Positions 14,510 to 26,697 of a stretch of 64,000 nt of DNA are shown piece by piece. Within the stretch, counting starts at the first letter, position 1; each line of letters begins with the position of its first letter. This DNA is from Anopheles merus. Lineage: Eukaryota; Arthropoda; Insecta; Diptera; Culicidae. The position numbers were made by a program, and so were the translations under genes. The stretch is from the NCBI RefSeq assembly GCF_017562075.2, contig NC_054082.1, forward strand, positions 11,503,050 through 11,567,049, given 5' to 3'. Under the pieces are notes generated by a model, which was not told the origin of the DNA, searched no databases, and was given only the letters and a program-made list of their open reading frames with translations.

Positions 14510-16140
14510 AAGGAACAGAAATTGTTTCTTACTGTGTGACAATTTCATTGCGCCCAGGCAAACCCCGACGATGCTGTGGGAAGCGATCCATTCGAAGCTT
14601 GCACGAAGCACCAAATGCCGCCCTCGAAAATGGTGCAAACCGTTCCACAAACCTTTGGCAATAAGTCAAGTGAATTTATGTGCAATTGCAATGTGAAGTC
14701 TCTAGCACCACCTATACATACAGCACCCACACACACACACACACCGATCGACAGATTGAAAGTGTCATGTTGGGTTGTGGATTGGGCGGGTCGAGAGGAG
14801 AGGATTTTTCGTAGCGGTACCGAATTCCGGTTTCCGGTTTGTCAATTTTCCCATCCACACAGCATCGCTAGCAAGAGGTGCGGCCTATGTCTTCTTCTCG
14901 TATGCCGATTTTTGTGCAACAGCGGTGCTGTTCTAAAGGGAAAGTTCACTTTCTTACACTTTTACTCCAACATGCCACCGTTATGCACACAGCGTATGTA
15001 CAGCGAGTCTATGTTCAACACGAAGCTGTGCCCCGAAGAGAGTAGTGCCAGTTATTTCCAACCCGGCTGTGAAGTAGACATAAAGTGACATGGTTCCAGT
15101 GGTGGCAGGTCCAGGAATGAACACGATTGAAAGTCACAAGCCAGGCAGGGGAATAACTTTTGCCTTTTTATGTCGCCATTCGTACACTCCAATGCAAACG
15201 GAGTAAGACGGTGGCCCTTTGTGCCGTCTCATGTATTGTGTACGTTGGAGGTTGGCTGTGTGTATGTGTAGGATTGTATTGCGACGAGCTGAAACAAAGT
15301 CGTACTTGAACCAAATCGGACCAGCGGACGATGCCCCACACCATACGCAAACCGAAGAAAGATAACATGAAAAGAGAAGGTGAGAGATAGAAAAAGAGAA
15401 CGAGAGAAAAAAAAGCAACCGATCCAACCACTGTGCACATTCAAAAGCGGAGCGGAAAGCTTTCAAAAGACATTCGGCGCGGAAATGGGGCAGAATGATT
15501 GCAAATATGTACCGAGCGGATTTGCCGACAAATCGCCGTCGGTGTCGGTGACTTATATATTTTTTCCTCCCTCCATTTCCATCCCTATCGCACCCACCCT
15601 TGGCGAAAGCGTTGCGGGAAGCGGGTTAAACATCGTACAATTGTAGCGCGTCTTTTGTACTTCCACTTTTGGGTGTGACTGTACCGCGCCGGTTGCCTTT
15701 TGTGTGGGACGGGTTGGTTGGTTAGGATCGTTTAAAGTTAGCATTTTTTTAAAGTTGTCAACCATCATCGGTTGAACAATGGAAAGTAAAACTGTTTGAA
15801 GTGAGGATTGTCAAAAAAAAAAGAAAAGAACTTTTCGCTTACTGGTTCAACAGAATGCGGGAAAATACAGTTTAAAAGTGTATGAGAAACAGCGTTGCGT
15901 TAAGACACCAGGCGACTCCATCGGTTTGCATACTTGCAGGCGCAATTTTCCCTTTGAACGTGTTTGAAAGTTTTTTGAGCGCATTCTACGAGTACTATAC
16001 ATTCAGGAAATTAATTATGGTAAATTAATATTATTTACAGTTCAATATTTCGTGTTTCTTGTCTTTTACATGGTTTCCCACGATTGGCAGCTTCCCAGAA
16101 TTTGTTGGTTCAATTATATTGATATCCAATCGAACGATAC
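14510..16140. other. Non-coding sequence, no gene recognised
   Basis: Nothing recognisable was seen apart from a CA run at about 14729-14744 and a purine-rich stretch near 15375-15415. The open frames here lack splice partners or protein-like composition. Confidence 0.45.
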
Positions 16141-16241
16141 CAATAAATTATGCGAACAAACCAAAAATCTATGGGACACGATGAATAAATGGTAAGACGA
16201 ACCCAAACAATTATGGGAACCGACCAATAAATCGTGGGAAA
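16141..16241 (+). repeat. Degenerate tandem array, ~20-21 bp unit, five copies
   Basis: Five successive units begin near 16141, 16161, 16183, 16203 and 16224. They share a core resembling CAATAAATNATGGGAAC followed by a short CGA-like linker. Individual copies differ at several positions, so the array is old or under loose constraint. It could be a decayed satellite or a cluster of protein-binding sites. Confidence 0.6.
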
Positions 16242-19200
16242 TCCTGTAATTGGAGAGTTAAGAGTACAATCAAAAGCACTCAATGCGGTACAGTGAATGT
16301 TTTGCTCATTCTAATGAGCACGTAATTAACAAACGACAGTTTGAATGCTATTGGATGATGATTTAACACAAAAATTCCATTAAAATGCAATACCCACTCG
16401 CGCCAACCTTTGACGAGAGCAATGGAAAAACTGGCAGGAAGCAACAGCATCTGGTCCCAGTTTGCCGACAACCCCCACGCCTTGTTGGTTTCGAAAGCAT
16501 AATTGCTCCCCCGTCCGGAAATGCATCTTATTCCCCGTGGGACCGTCGCTACCCACCCCCGGCCGTGGGTTGAAATTATCTGCGTGAAAGTTTGTAAACC
16601 AGCCAGGCTGCATCGCCACTGCACGGCGTTACTGCGAAGCACCGACGCGCAGCCCGGGCTGGAGAAAGTTTCCCCGTCTAAGCTCGCCCAAACGCCCCCG
16701 AGCCAGCAAACAGGGCGGTGCAAGTGTGGCGGAGCAAAAGGGTGCGGGATGGAAAGTTTATGCTAGCTGTATCTCTATTAAACAATGCTGTTGCGGTGTT
16801 GCAGCACACGTACCGCAAACATATATTTGGTGCAAACTCCATCCTTCCGCATCACGGCAGGAGCAAAGCATTATGCGAAAAGGGAAGATTTACACACAAC
16901 GCTTTGCCGTGCTGGAAGGAACGGGGGGAGGGTAGGGGGGCAAACACATTGCTCTACTGCTGCTGCTCAACTGTGCGACATGTTTGAGGTGAATTTAATT
17001 TTCCTCACCATCGCCACCAGCAAAGGACCAGCGCTTGCTTGCTGCCGAAGTTCATTTTGAGAGGGCAAAGTGTAAGTTTGCCATTGCAATTTGCGGGTCA
17101 AAGGAAGTGTTACCGTTTGCCAAAGGGCAAAACCCACCCGCTCAACGTTAGAGAAGAAGAAGAAGAACAGGTGCCGGACAATGGTACGGTGTACAAACAT
17201 TTTCTGGAAATGTTTAGCAAGAAAGCCCACCGACCCACGACGACCGGAAGGCGGCAGGCAAACAGCAGCATGCTGCAGGCCGGCGGAAGTGTTGTTTAGA
17301 GTTTGTTTGCACGCGTCCTGTTTGAGTGGCGCAGTGGAAGGAGAGCAAGAGCAAGTGTGCGTCACCCGTTTAATGGGTGCCATTTATGCAACGGTTTGTT
17401 ACGACGTCTAGACACGATTAGTTTAAAGTGACACTTTAAAGATAAGTTGTACCTCAAGCGCACACAAATAATGTATTGTAGTGTTGTGACAAAATGATTT
17501 TGCTTCATATAATTAAATACAGTAAAGCACTTTATTTTGGCAGCAGTCTCTTTGCTAGGTCACTCCCAACTGCTATTCACTTGATTGCCTTCATTATTTG
17601 ACTTCTAGTTTAATGAAGATGAGGCAAAAAAACCCAGGACACTTCCCCTGTCATTATTTACGGCAGAAGGCTCCGCTTCCGCTTTCATATTCGCTTACCA
17701 CCTGGGGTTTGCATTCCACCAGCAGCAGAAGGTGTGCAAGTTCAAAAAGGGACACCACTTGGCGGGAAGTCGGAACAATCCGTCGTCTGCCGGAAATTTT
17801 GTGCGCCAGCCAGCGCTCGATCGCTGTCATCGTCATCGCTGAAAACTTCAAACCACGCGCGCGCGAACCCACCACACAGTGGGAAGGACGAATCTAATTA
17901 TAATCCTCTCCAGCCCGGTGCACGGTACCGACACAGAAATGTTAAGAAAAAAAAGACAAACAAACAGCATGCTGATAACCAATTTCAACGCAGCTTCGGT
18001 CAAGATGACCCGAAATGTAATAATGATACACCACAAGATAAAGGACCGAAAAAAAAATGGAAACTCTTGATACATTCTGTCAGGATGGATTACCCGCCAC
18101 TGGCCACGGAGCGAGCGAGTACCTAACGATGGTCTCTCCACAAAAAAACATGGACCCTTCTTTCTATGCGTTTAGAGGGCATTTTTTGCTGCACTTGCTT
18201 CAAAATGGAACTAGGAGCTCTGGGAAAGCCAGGAAATTGGACGCAAAAAAAGTAGGACAAGGGAAAATTTAATTACCCATCCGTAGGAAGCATGACACAT
18301 GTCATGCAGCCGGAAAAAGATGACAAGCGCCGTTTTTGTGTCCTTTCATAAATATTCATTCACGTTGGAGATTGGACACTCATTGCCATCATTCAATATG
18401 GTAAACGAGTGATTCGCAGTATCGCATAAAATCCCTTCGCAATTTTATAATCATAAACATCAGGTTTGTAAATTCATGCACACGCTATTAACAGCCCCAA
18501 AACGGTAGGAATGTGTTAAACGACGACACGTGCTGGCGTGCAGAGCATCCAGAGTGTGCAATAAATTGAAGCGTCATGCACACACAGCACACCCGGAAAA
18601 AGGGAATGTGTGAAGCTTTACGACTTCAATTACAGCGCAGTCACCGTCTGGGGCCTGTGTCCTGTGGGCGAGAGATTAAGAGTTGCCAGATTAAAGAGCT
18701 GCTACGGCTAAACGGCGTGCGAGTTAACGGCAATGCTGTCGCCAATAAAATGTAGCCTTTTTATAGACCACACGCTGGTACGGTCGGTGCACACACGGTG
18801 CATCTTAAGTCACTTTTTACAGCGGACGTACGAATGAACACGTCTGTGGCACATGTAACTTGCTTAAAAGGAAGCGAAACTTTTCCTAACAACTTGATTG
18901 ACATTTTTCTAACCATGTTTACTTCTTAACCATATTTCCCCTTCTACTGCCTACAACGTGCAACGTATAAACACAAGAAAAGGAGAAGGAAAAAGGCCTT
19001 ACCCCCCCCCCCTCCCACCACAAAGTGCTCAAATAATGTCATCACGACAAACTGGCGCACCCACATCCTCCCGCCGCATTGATCTAATCATTCTAATTAA
19101 ATGCTGCTCCAACTTGGGTCATCTGGCGACTGTTTGTGGGCTTTTTTGTCTGTACTGTGGTGCTGCGGTTGTAATAACCTGATGTCACCAAAATGTCTAC

Positions 19201-22200
19201 TTCGGAGCCCCACTCCGCCGGAGACACCAGAGCCGGAAAGTGTCCCTTCCGGGTTATCCTTCCGCCCCAATCCAACCAAAGTTAGCATTCGAAGTCTGTC
19301 TCAGTCCTCCACCATCTAAAAGGCCGATTGGGTGACTTGATGGGGGAAAGTGACTTTTTTTGACTCAGTCGTGTCGTGCCGGGTGCTGTTTGGGGAATTA
19401 CTGTAGGCATTCTTCGCGCCGCATCGAACTTCCGTTGGGGAGGATGGGGAGAGTTTCGCTACGGTTGAGGAAACTTTCGCCCCTGAACTGGATTGAATGC
19501 CGTCCCGTGGCATGAGGTGCGATTCGTTCAGGAGGAAGATTCAACATGACACCGAACCGACTTTTCCGACATTCCGACCATTCTGAGGGGGTGGGGGGGG
19601 GAGGGTTTCGGCGGAAGGACAGAGACACACAGAGCCTTCGTTTGTTTCGAACGCACAAGAACATATCCGCTGCTGAGCATTCAACAGCAGCAAACAAACA
19701 CCGAAATGTTGCTCACTGCTGCGGAAGGGGAACAACAGAACTGCATGTGTTTTCTTCCCCATCTCATCTCACCTCACTTCAAATCTATCAAGCAAGATTT
19801 CAACGGTATGGGACGCTGGACGTGGGTGCCAGGCCGGCTCCACTATTCACCAAACACGGGCCTCTTCTTAAAAAAAAAACGAAGTTACCCACAGACGACG
19901 CGCTGGAGTGTTTCTAATGTTTTTCTTTTCCCTCAACACGAGTGGTTAGGAAGCCCCCGGGGCGAAGGGGTAACGAGATTACGGCTCACTGTCTTGCCCC
20001 GGCTGGGTTTCGGGTAATGGAGAGGAAGTTTTATCCCTAATTGGATTTCTTATTCAATGTGCAATGCGAAGAGCACGAGCGGGCGAACTTCGGTGGCGGA
20101 AACTGCGGAACGAGAGAAGGAATGCACGCACCAACGAATGGAAATGTGGTTTGGTAGCGCAGGCCCAAAACTGGCTGACACCAGCCAACAGTGTGCGTCG
20201 CAGTTCGGGCCCACCTTTAACCAGATTCATGCATTCGTTTCGTAGTACTCAACAAGCATCCTTCCTTGCCATCGAAGAACGTCTTCAAATGAACAACCTA
20301 TTAAAGGTTCGGCCGGGTAAGTGTGTGTGTTTTCCTTCCTCTGTTCGTGCTGGCTTGAGCTCGCTTTGATGAAACCCTAAGTGCATCATGATGTGCCCTC
20401 CCCACGCCCTCGCTCTATTTAGTGTCGAGCTGGATGGGTTGGTGTAAAGTAAATAAAAGTTGTTCCCGCCCGCCCCAGTTGTTGCCCAAAATATGAGAAA
20501 CACTCCTCTTGAAGTGGAGGTTTTATCACGAGTCTTTCCTGCCAAACTTTGTCCACTTTACGGTTGGGTAAACTTTCTTCCACAAACCCGCATTCACTGT
20601 AGCAAAAAACAATACCCAGACACACACACTTTTAAACCCTCATAACCCACTGCAAAGTTTTGTAGCGTTTTGATCCATTACATGACTTGTGAACGGTGTG
20701 CGGCGGTTGCGTGTGGTGCCTGCTCCCGAGAGCAACCGGTTTACGGCGCGTCCCGCACGGATTAGGGCCGAAGAGCTACGGGGCCTACGTTTCCGTCATC
20801 CATCTGCTGCGTAGAGCTAAACTGCACAGCTTTCTGCTTTCATTAGTCCCCCTGCCAGGCGGGGGCAGGAGCGTGGTTAAGCTTTCTGGTCACGTCCCCA
20901 GTGCTTCAGTGCTGCGACAACGCAGCCTAAACACTCTGCAATGGAAAGGCAAAATCATCTCACGAGAGCCTCACTCACTTTGCTGACAAGTCTCCGCATG
21001 ATGGGTCGCAGCGTCACCCTACCAGCGGACAAGCGCAAGCAAGGACCTTCGGACTGCAACTGTAGCTCCTTTCGGCACAGAAAGACGGCATGGATGGAGG
21101 AAAAAAATGCAAAGGAACCGCTCCAATGCTTGTGGGGGATGGAATAAATGAATATAAATGACATTTTTATGTCCATCCATCAGGTACTGCGCGCTGACGG
21201 TTTGTTCTAGGATGAAGGAGAAACAAAATCCCATAAATCAGATTCATTCACTGAGCCATTGTTACTGGCAAAAGTTCAAGAAGGCAGGAAATCCTACCCC
21301 ACATCCACGGCACAAGAGCCGCCTATCGGCCTACGTACGTTCGATAAAGCAGTGCCTTTTCCTGTTCCCCACTTCCCACATTCCGAGCGCTGACCGGTCG
21401 GATGGAACCGAATAGCCGGTCTGTTTCTTGTAGGGCCCGATTTTCTTGAAGTCATTCTTTGATTATTAAAAAAAAAAAAAGCACACTCCGTGTCGCAAAC
21501 CATCGCATGAATTTTGATTTTAAAAACGTGATTTTACACGCACCATCAAGCGTGGATAAAGGCCAGTGATTAGAAATTTTCCTACCCGATCGCACGCAAC
21601 GACATTCTTGAAATACTTCCACAGCTTCCGATAGATTATACGCACCCTAATCGCAGAAAGCAGACGTTCTTTCGCTCCCTCGCTGCTGAATTGTTATTTC
21701 CCATGCGCCGGGCAGGGAGCAAAACTTCCGCCAAACTTTCGCCAAAACCAATCCGGAAGAAATGTAATTAAGACAATGACTTTTTCACCCCGCCAGCACA
21801 CACACACACACACACACACACACCACGGCCGGCGGTGGTGGCGCAGTTGATATGGTTGCGGTTCGTCACGTCCACGTCCAGCATCGATGTGCGTCAAGCT
21901 TCAACACCAACGGCATGGCGTAAAGTTGGGCCCCAAACCAACGGCGATGTGGGGGGGGGGGGAGTGTAGTAATGAAATAATTTTTCCAACATCGAAACTT
22001 TTCGTCGATACAGCTTCGAGCGCTGGGCCACCATTAAAATCGTTTTCGGCCAGAGTGGATAGAAGTGGAGAATTGACACACCACCCGGTCAAAGCGATGG
22101 CCAGCAAAGCATGACAGGCTTCCTAGGGGGGCGCTTACTGTGTGGCGTGTGCGTGACTACTGCCATTATTGGCCCATTTATTGGTCAGCTGGGATGTGAC

Positions 22201-23318
22201 CAACACTTTCGGCAATATTGCATGTTCATGTGCGCTGCCAGATGTGTCCCAAGGCGTGACTGTGGCGTTAAGAAGAAAAGCGATACAGAAAAGGGCTGAC
22301 GGCATGTGAGAGCGGTGCGTTTCGGTGCAAGGAGTCGCATGTGTTGTGCGCGTATACAGCTAGGATAGATAGGCAAGAAGGAAAACGACATTCTTTAGCA
22401 ATTAATATAGAACACATCCTTGAAGAAATCGGCTTCAAAAATGCACCTTTTATGACAACGAACTTTTCAGTGTTATCCAACATCCGAGCCAACTCTTTTC
22501 GGCACATCGGATCGATCGAAATTAATGCATATTGGTCATAATTATTCGAGTCAATAATCACTTATTATGCATTTCGAGCAAAGAGAAAGATGAACTATGC
22601 AAAGGGATGAAAAAATGGAAATTAATTCACGCATGTTGTTCGGATGTAGTGTACTGCCTGCCGTCAGTGATGAGGAAAATTGACTGATAAATAATTAATT
22701 TTCCCTCAACAATGAAAGTAATCAATAAAAAAAAAACATAAACGTGGCTTTAGATGCCCAAATTACAAATAAATGAAAATAAACCGAAACTTTATTTTAT
22801 ATTGAAAAATCTCCTAACTATACGAAACAAAAAGCTCGAGTGAATCTACTAAAAACTTAAGACAATTATGATTACCATAGCATTAAATATGAAATTAACA
22901 TAAATCAATGTCATCATTGTGGTTAAATTTTACACACCGTTTCAAAAATGGTTTCATCTCTTATTTAAAATGAGTCGTTTTCGGCTTGGCTTTAATCACA
23001 CCTAATTTGATCATCATTGCTCGCCGACAAATGTTCGCCTTTGGCGCCGACTTACCGGTTGCTAGTAAGGAGTGCAATATCTCGTCGAGTTGTTTGAGTT
23101 GAATAAATTAAATAGGTTGAAATTTCTAACAGTTTAGCTGCATGCCATACATTTAAAAACAAGATGCTGTGGTCCACAATGTTTGCCTGCTCCTTACACT
23201 ACTCTGGTGTCGAGGGGATCTTAATCTAGCTTATCTACTACCATCACCAAGTTAGCGTGCCATTGGGCGCATAAGACGCTTACCGTACGATGCATGCGCC
23301 TTCTCCCGTCGGTCTGTC
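16242..23318. other. Non-coding sequence downstream of GlcAT-I
   Basis: No gene was recognised. A GC-richer block at about 16380-17400 carries overlapping open frames on both strands that look like base-composition artefacts. Simple repeats include a CA run at 21797-21823 and a run of 12 G at 21951-21962. The last few hundred bases before 23319 must hold the GlcAT-I 3' UTR. A TTTATT (AATAAA on the minus strand) at 22793-22798 is one possible end. Confidence 0.45.
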
Positions 23319-24579
23319 TTACACCTCCATGCCATCGTTCGATTTTTTGCCACTCTTTTGCAGTGCCTTCTCCGCGTCGAGCTTCGGCGTTTCGGTTCGG
23401 GTGTGCCAGACCAGCACATCCTTGCACCGGTTCGCGAGCGGCTGCATGTCGTGTACGATCGTGAGATGGCGCAGGATTTCACTCTCCTGGTAGCCTCGTT
23501 CGACTTCGTAGCTGAACTGGGCCTGCGGGTTTTCCAACAGCAGATCGGAGCTGATTGCAAACCCGGCCATATCGAGCGGGAACGGACGTTCCGGTTTCCA
23601 GGCACTGTTAAACCCAAGCACCAAACCGTCCCGATTCAGCACGGGTTTCTCTACCATCAGCCCGCCAACCAGACCGACGGGCCAAACGCCAACCTGTCAA
23701 GAAGATGAACAGAACCGCATTGAAATATCCGTTTTGCCTGACTTGGTAAATGTGCCCGTTACCTTGCCCCGTTCTATTGTTGACATTTCTTCAAACAGCT
23801 CCGTGCTGTACGTATTATCGTCGTCCATGAAGTAAACGATCGAGTGACCGGGGGACTCCGGCTCACCAAGGGCATTATGCTTCAACCGGTTCCGTATCCA
23901 CTTGAGCGCTTCATTGCGCTGCTCCACGCCACGTGGCTTGAGCCAGTTGGGATCTTTGCCTTGCAGCTTAAAATTGGTCGGTGTTTTGGCAAACAGTTGT
24001 ACGCTACGCTCCTGCAAACCGCTTCGCCGGAGCAGATTGGTGACCAGGGTGGACGTTTGCGATGCGTCTTCCACTATCACCCAGAACACGTTTGGCACCA
24101 AACGGATGACCTGCGAAAGGCTAAAACCAGCAATTGGAAAAGATTAATTTAACCACAGTACTGAATGAATGTTATTTAACCACAGTTGAATGAAACAGAC
24201 AAAGAAGTTCGACTATAGTGTGAATGCCCGCTCCACAGAGGTTAAAGGCTATGTTGAAATATGTAGCCATGGACGTGACGATACCTTCACCTTATGCTTC
24301 TCTGTTTCACATGATGACGTACCGTGTTAGTTCGGCCTTCTGCACGGGCCTCGCATAGGTCGGCGTTACCGCGTAGATCGTTGGACCCTTTCGATTGGGC
24401 AGATAGGCGTCGCGTCCTTGACCAGCTTCCCAAGATTCAGCTCCATCCACCTTTGACCTTGAGAACTGCTCACTTCCCGCACAGTCCCGGCTGGAGCTTA
24501 GCGAGTAGATGAACAGGATTCCGATGATGGACAGGAATATTATCACGTGCTTACGACGAAAGCGAACTTCTTGATTCAT
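23319..24579 (-). CDS. GlcAT-I: Galactosylgalactosylxylosylprotein 3-beta-glucuronosyltransferase I (GT43)
   Basis: The gene has three exons on the minus strand: 24579-24323, 24120-23763 and 23693-23319, all with GT/AG borders, giving about 329 aa. It begins with a short cytoplasmic tail and a signal-anchor at residues ~11-29, typical of a Golgi type II enzyme. The catalytic domain starts near the conserved TPTYARPVQKAEL. The manganese/UDP-GlcA motif DDDN lies at ~185-188 and RGVEQRNEAL near 149. The likely catalytic Glu is ~275 in RGYQES. The acceptor-side motifs FPLDMAGFA and VWHTRTE are present, and it ends in Glu-Val like vertebrate B3GAT3. The enzyme adds the glucuronic acid that completes the glycosaminoglycan-protein linker tetrasaccharide. 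The NWLKPRGVEQRN and C-terminal matches favour GlcAT-I over GlcAT-P/S. The start is the first ATG and precedes the anchor. Confidence 0.93.
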
Positions 24580-24940
24580 GATGCTGGTGTAATACGGTTG
24601 TACGTTGCCGGTGTGATGACGCTACCCAATGCACACTTCTACGATGCGTTACACGTTCCAGGACGGATGATGGCGTGGAGTGGGGGGGTGAGATGAGCGA
24701 TACTCCATGCAAGTAGCTGCCCACGGGGTTTTAATAGGAACTAATCATTTCTCCATTCACAATGCACAGTTAAGCGGTCGCACTACGCGCACAATAGCGA
24801 TGACCGAACGGAAGCCGGCCGATTAGCGTTCATTTTAACCAAATTAGGGGATCGCCACACGCACCACCACCACAAAATTGGCCTTCGCGACGTTGTTTGT
24901 TTACTTCGACCGTGCTGTGACGTTCGCTGCCCGCGGTGCG
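24580..24940. other. 5' flank of GlcAT-I
   Basis: Non-coding sequence upstream of the GlcAT-I start. It presumably contains the 5' UTR and promoter. I see no TATA box at a convincing distance. Confidence 0.4.
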
Positions 24941-25192
24941 CAGTGTGACCAGATTATTTTGATGGTTTTCGGTAGGCGTTTAAGATTTTTTCGGTAGTTT
25001 TCGGTAGGCTTTGAAGTGTTGAGCGGGGGGAGGGGGGGGGGTTGTCAGAGATGGAAGATAATCTGTCCCATGAAGAGCAGCACGAGAAAATACATCTTTC
25101 ATTTATTTAAAGGAGATAGTTTAGATTTGGTTCATAGCGGTCACATGAGGCCTTTCTGAAGTGTCGATCTGAAAATTCCAAATGATTGGGAC

Positions 25193-25332
25193 GCACTAGC
25201 AGCAATCGAACGCGACATCGAACATGAAAAATATATGGGATTTTACATGTTCGATGTGATAACCCACAAATCGAACATGTGAAGTCCTGTACATTTTTCA
25301 TGTTCGATGTCGTATTCTATTGCTGCTAGTGC
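25193..25332. repeat. Foldback element with ~43-bp imperfect inverted arms
   Basis: The left arm (25193-25235) and right arm (25290-25332) match as reverse complements with few mismatches. Both contain GCACTAGCAGCAAT at the outer end and CGACATCGAACATGAAAAA at the inner end. A second, inner inverted repeat (ACATGTTCGA at about 25246 versus TCGAACATGT at 25271-25280) lies in the loop. I could not identify a target-site duplication. Confidence 0.75.
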
Positions 25333-25415
25333 GCCGGGTGACATTATCTGTCAAATTGCATATAAAATTTTATCAGCGCGTTCGACTTAATGAAGTGCAG
25401 ACATGGGCCTTAGTT

Positions 25416-26003
25416 CCCAAGTGCCACAAATCCACTAAACGACCACTAAACGGCTTCTAAACGACTCAAGTTCTCTACCTAAACGGAATATAGAAAGACT
25501 TCGTTTAGCAGACGCCAAACGACTCATGCATTCTAAAAATAGCAAAAAAGCTGGTGGCGCTATCTGTTGGTGGGATACCCCAACCAGTTGAGCTTCATCG
25601 CTTGGAGGAGAGCTTTCTCATTTCCTCTGTACTGTTGTATGGTTTCGCATTGAAGTTATGCATCGCTAGAACTAGAACGGCGATACGATTGTTTAAATAC
25701 TAAACTCCAACGGAAACCACCAGTACTGAAGCAAGTGAGATTTGAGTAATGGTCGTTGGTGTGGATACCCACGTATCTGACCACACGACCATTCATATAG
25801 ATTTTTGCTCAGAAAGTTAGAAGGCTATATAGGTCATTATAAGATGAAACTTGTCGAAACACATTGCAAGAAAAGGATAGCAATATAATGATGAGTTGTA
25901 ATACGCCATCTATTGATCAAACCAATGAAGCTGTGAAGCTTTCATTTTTTTCCTATGGATATTCAATTTTCCAGTCGTTTAAGAGTATTCTGTGGCGCTT
26001 GGG
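25416..26003. mobile_element. MITE-like element with ~30-bp terminal inverted repeats
   Basis: CCCAAGTGCCACA at 25416-25428 followed by CTAAACGAC matches, in reverse complement, the right end 25974-26003 (GTCGTTT through TGTGGCGCTTGGG). The interior has no coding capacity. It holds several CTAAACG repeats near the left end and a short hairpin around 25750-25795. This size and structure fit a non-autonomous DNA transposon. The family is not identified. Confidence 0.5.
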
Positions 26004-26147
26004 TTGACTCTGTTGAACTTCTGGTTCTGGTTACAAGTGATTTTCATACAGAGTTTAATAGATTAAGGGATTTGGGAAATGGTTATATGACTTTTAGGTC
26101 AGTATTACGAAAAAATCTGTGATTTTCGGTAGGATAAATGAAAATTT

Positions 26148-26359
26148 GGTCCAGTCTGGTGGTACAGTCGTCAACTCGTACGACGTAATAACATGCCCGT
26201 CATGGGCTCAAGTCCCGAATAGACCGTGCCTCCATACGTAGGACTGACTATCCTGTTATGGTAAGCAATAAGTCACTGAAAGCCAAGCTCACTTCACTAG
26301 TGGGTAGGCAGGCCTTGACCGGCAGCGGTTGTTGTTGTGCCAAAGAAGAAGAAGAAGAA
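26148..26359 (+). mobile_element. SINE, Sine200-like (tRNA-related)
   Basis: The head resembles a pol III promoter: GTGGTACAGTCGTCAACTCG (A-box-like), then GGGCTCAAGTCCC (B-box-like). The body contains AATAAGTCACTGAAAGCC and a 3' GAA repeat tail at about 26344-26359. It shares the order of these motifs with the copies at 32543 and 33268. The name Sine200 is from memory of Anopheles repeats. Confidence 0.75.
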
Positions 26360-26604
26360 ATGAAAAATCGGTAGTTTTAGGGGGCTCATCTGTGAGTCGG
26401 TAGGCATATCAAAAATTGGCATTTCTGGTCACTCTGCCATCTCTACCGTGTCGGACGATTTGTCGGAGCTGTCAAAGTCCAAATGACATTTTGGAGGTTA
26501 ATTTTGGGATCAAATTTGATCAATCCGTTACAGCAAGAGCCATTCCGTTTGACTGCATGAAAATCAATAGTATTAATCAATATGAAAATCAATTATTGTG
26601 TATG

Positions 26605-26610
26605 TTTATT
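26605..26610 (-). terminator. Polyadenylation signal AATAAA for the cinnamon homologue
   Basis: TTTATT on the plus strand reads AATAAA on the minus strand, 88 bp past the cin stop codon. Confidence 0.5.
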
Positions 26611-26697
26611 GTAGAGCAAAATGCATTGCACGTTTTAATTGTAAGCTTAACCTATGATGCTCGATAACGCAAATAATTATATGCACACCCGCACTAT

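Larger units (their letters stand above)
24941..26438. mobile_element. Possible composite non-autonomous element with GTGACCAGA ends
   Basis: GTGACCAGA occurs near 24945-24953 and its reverse complement TCTGGTCAC near 26426-26434. CAG precedes the first and CTG follows the second in partly matching context. Repeats of TTTCGGTAG occur just inside both ends (about 24968, 24990, 25001, 26122). No transposase is visible between them. The interval encloses a foldback repeat, a MITE-like element and a SINE, so it may be a nest of insertions. Confidence 0.3.

Noticed and set aside
14576..15088. 170-codon plus-strand open frame
   Set aside because: It includes a CA microsatellite giving a Thr-His run. 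No family features or start context.
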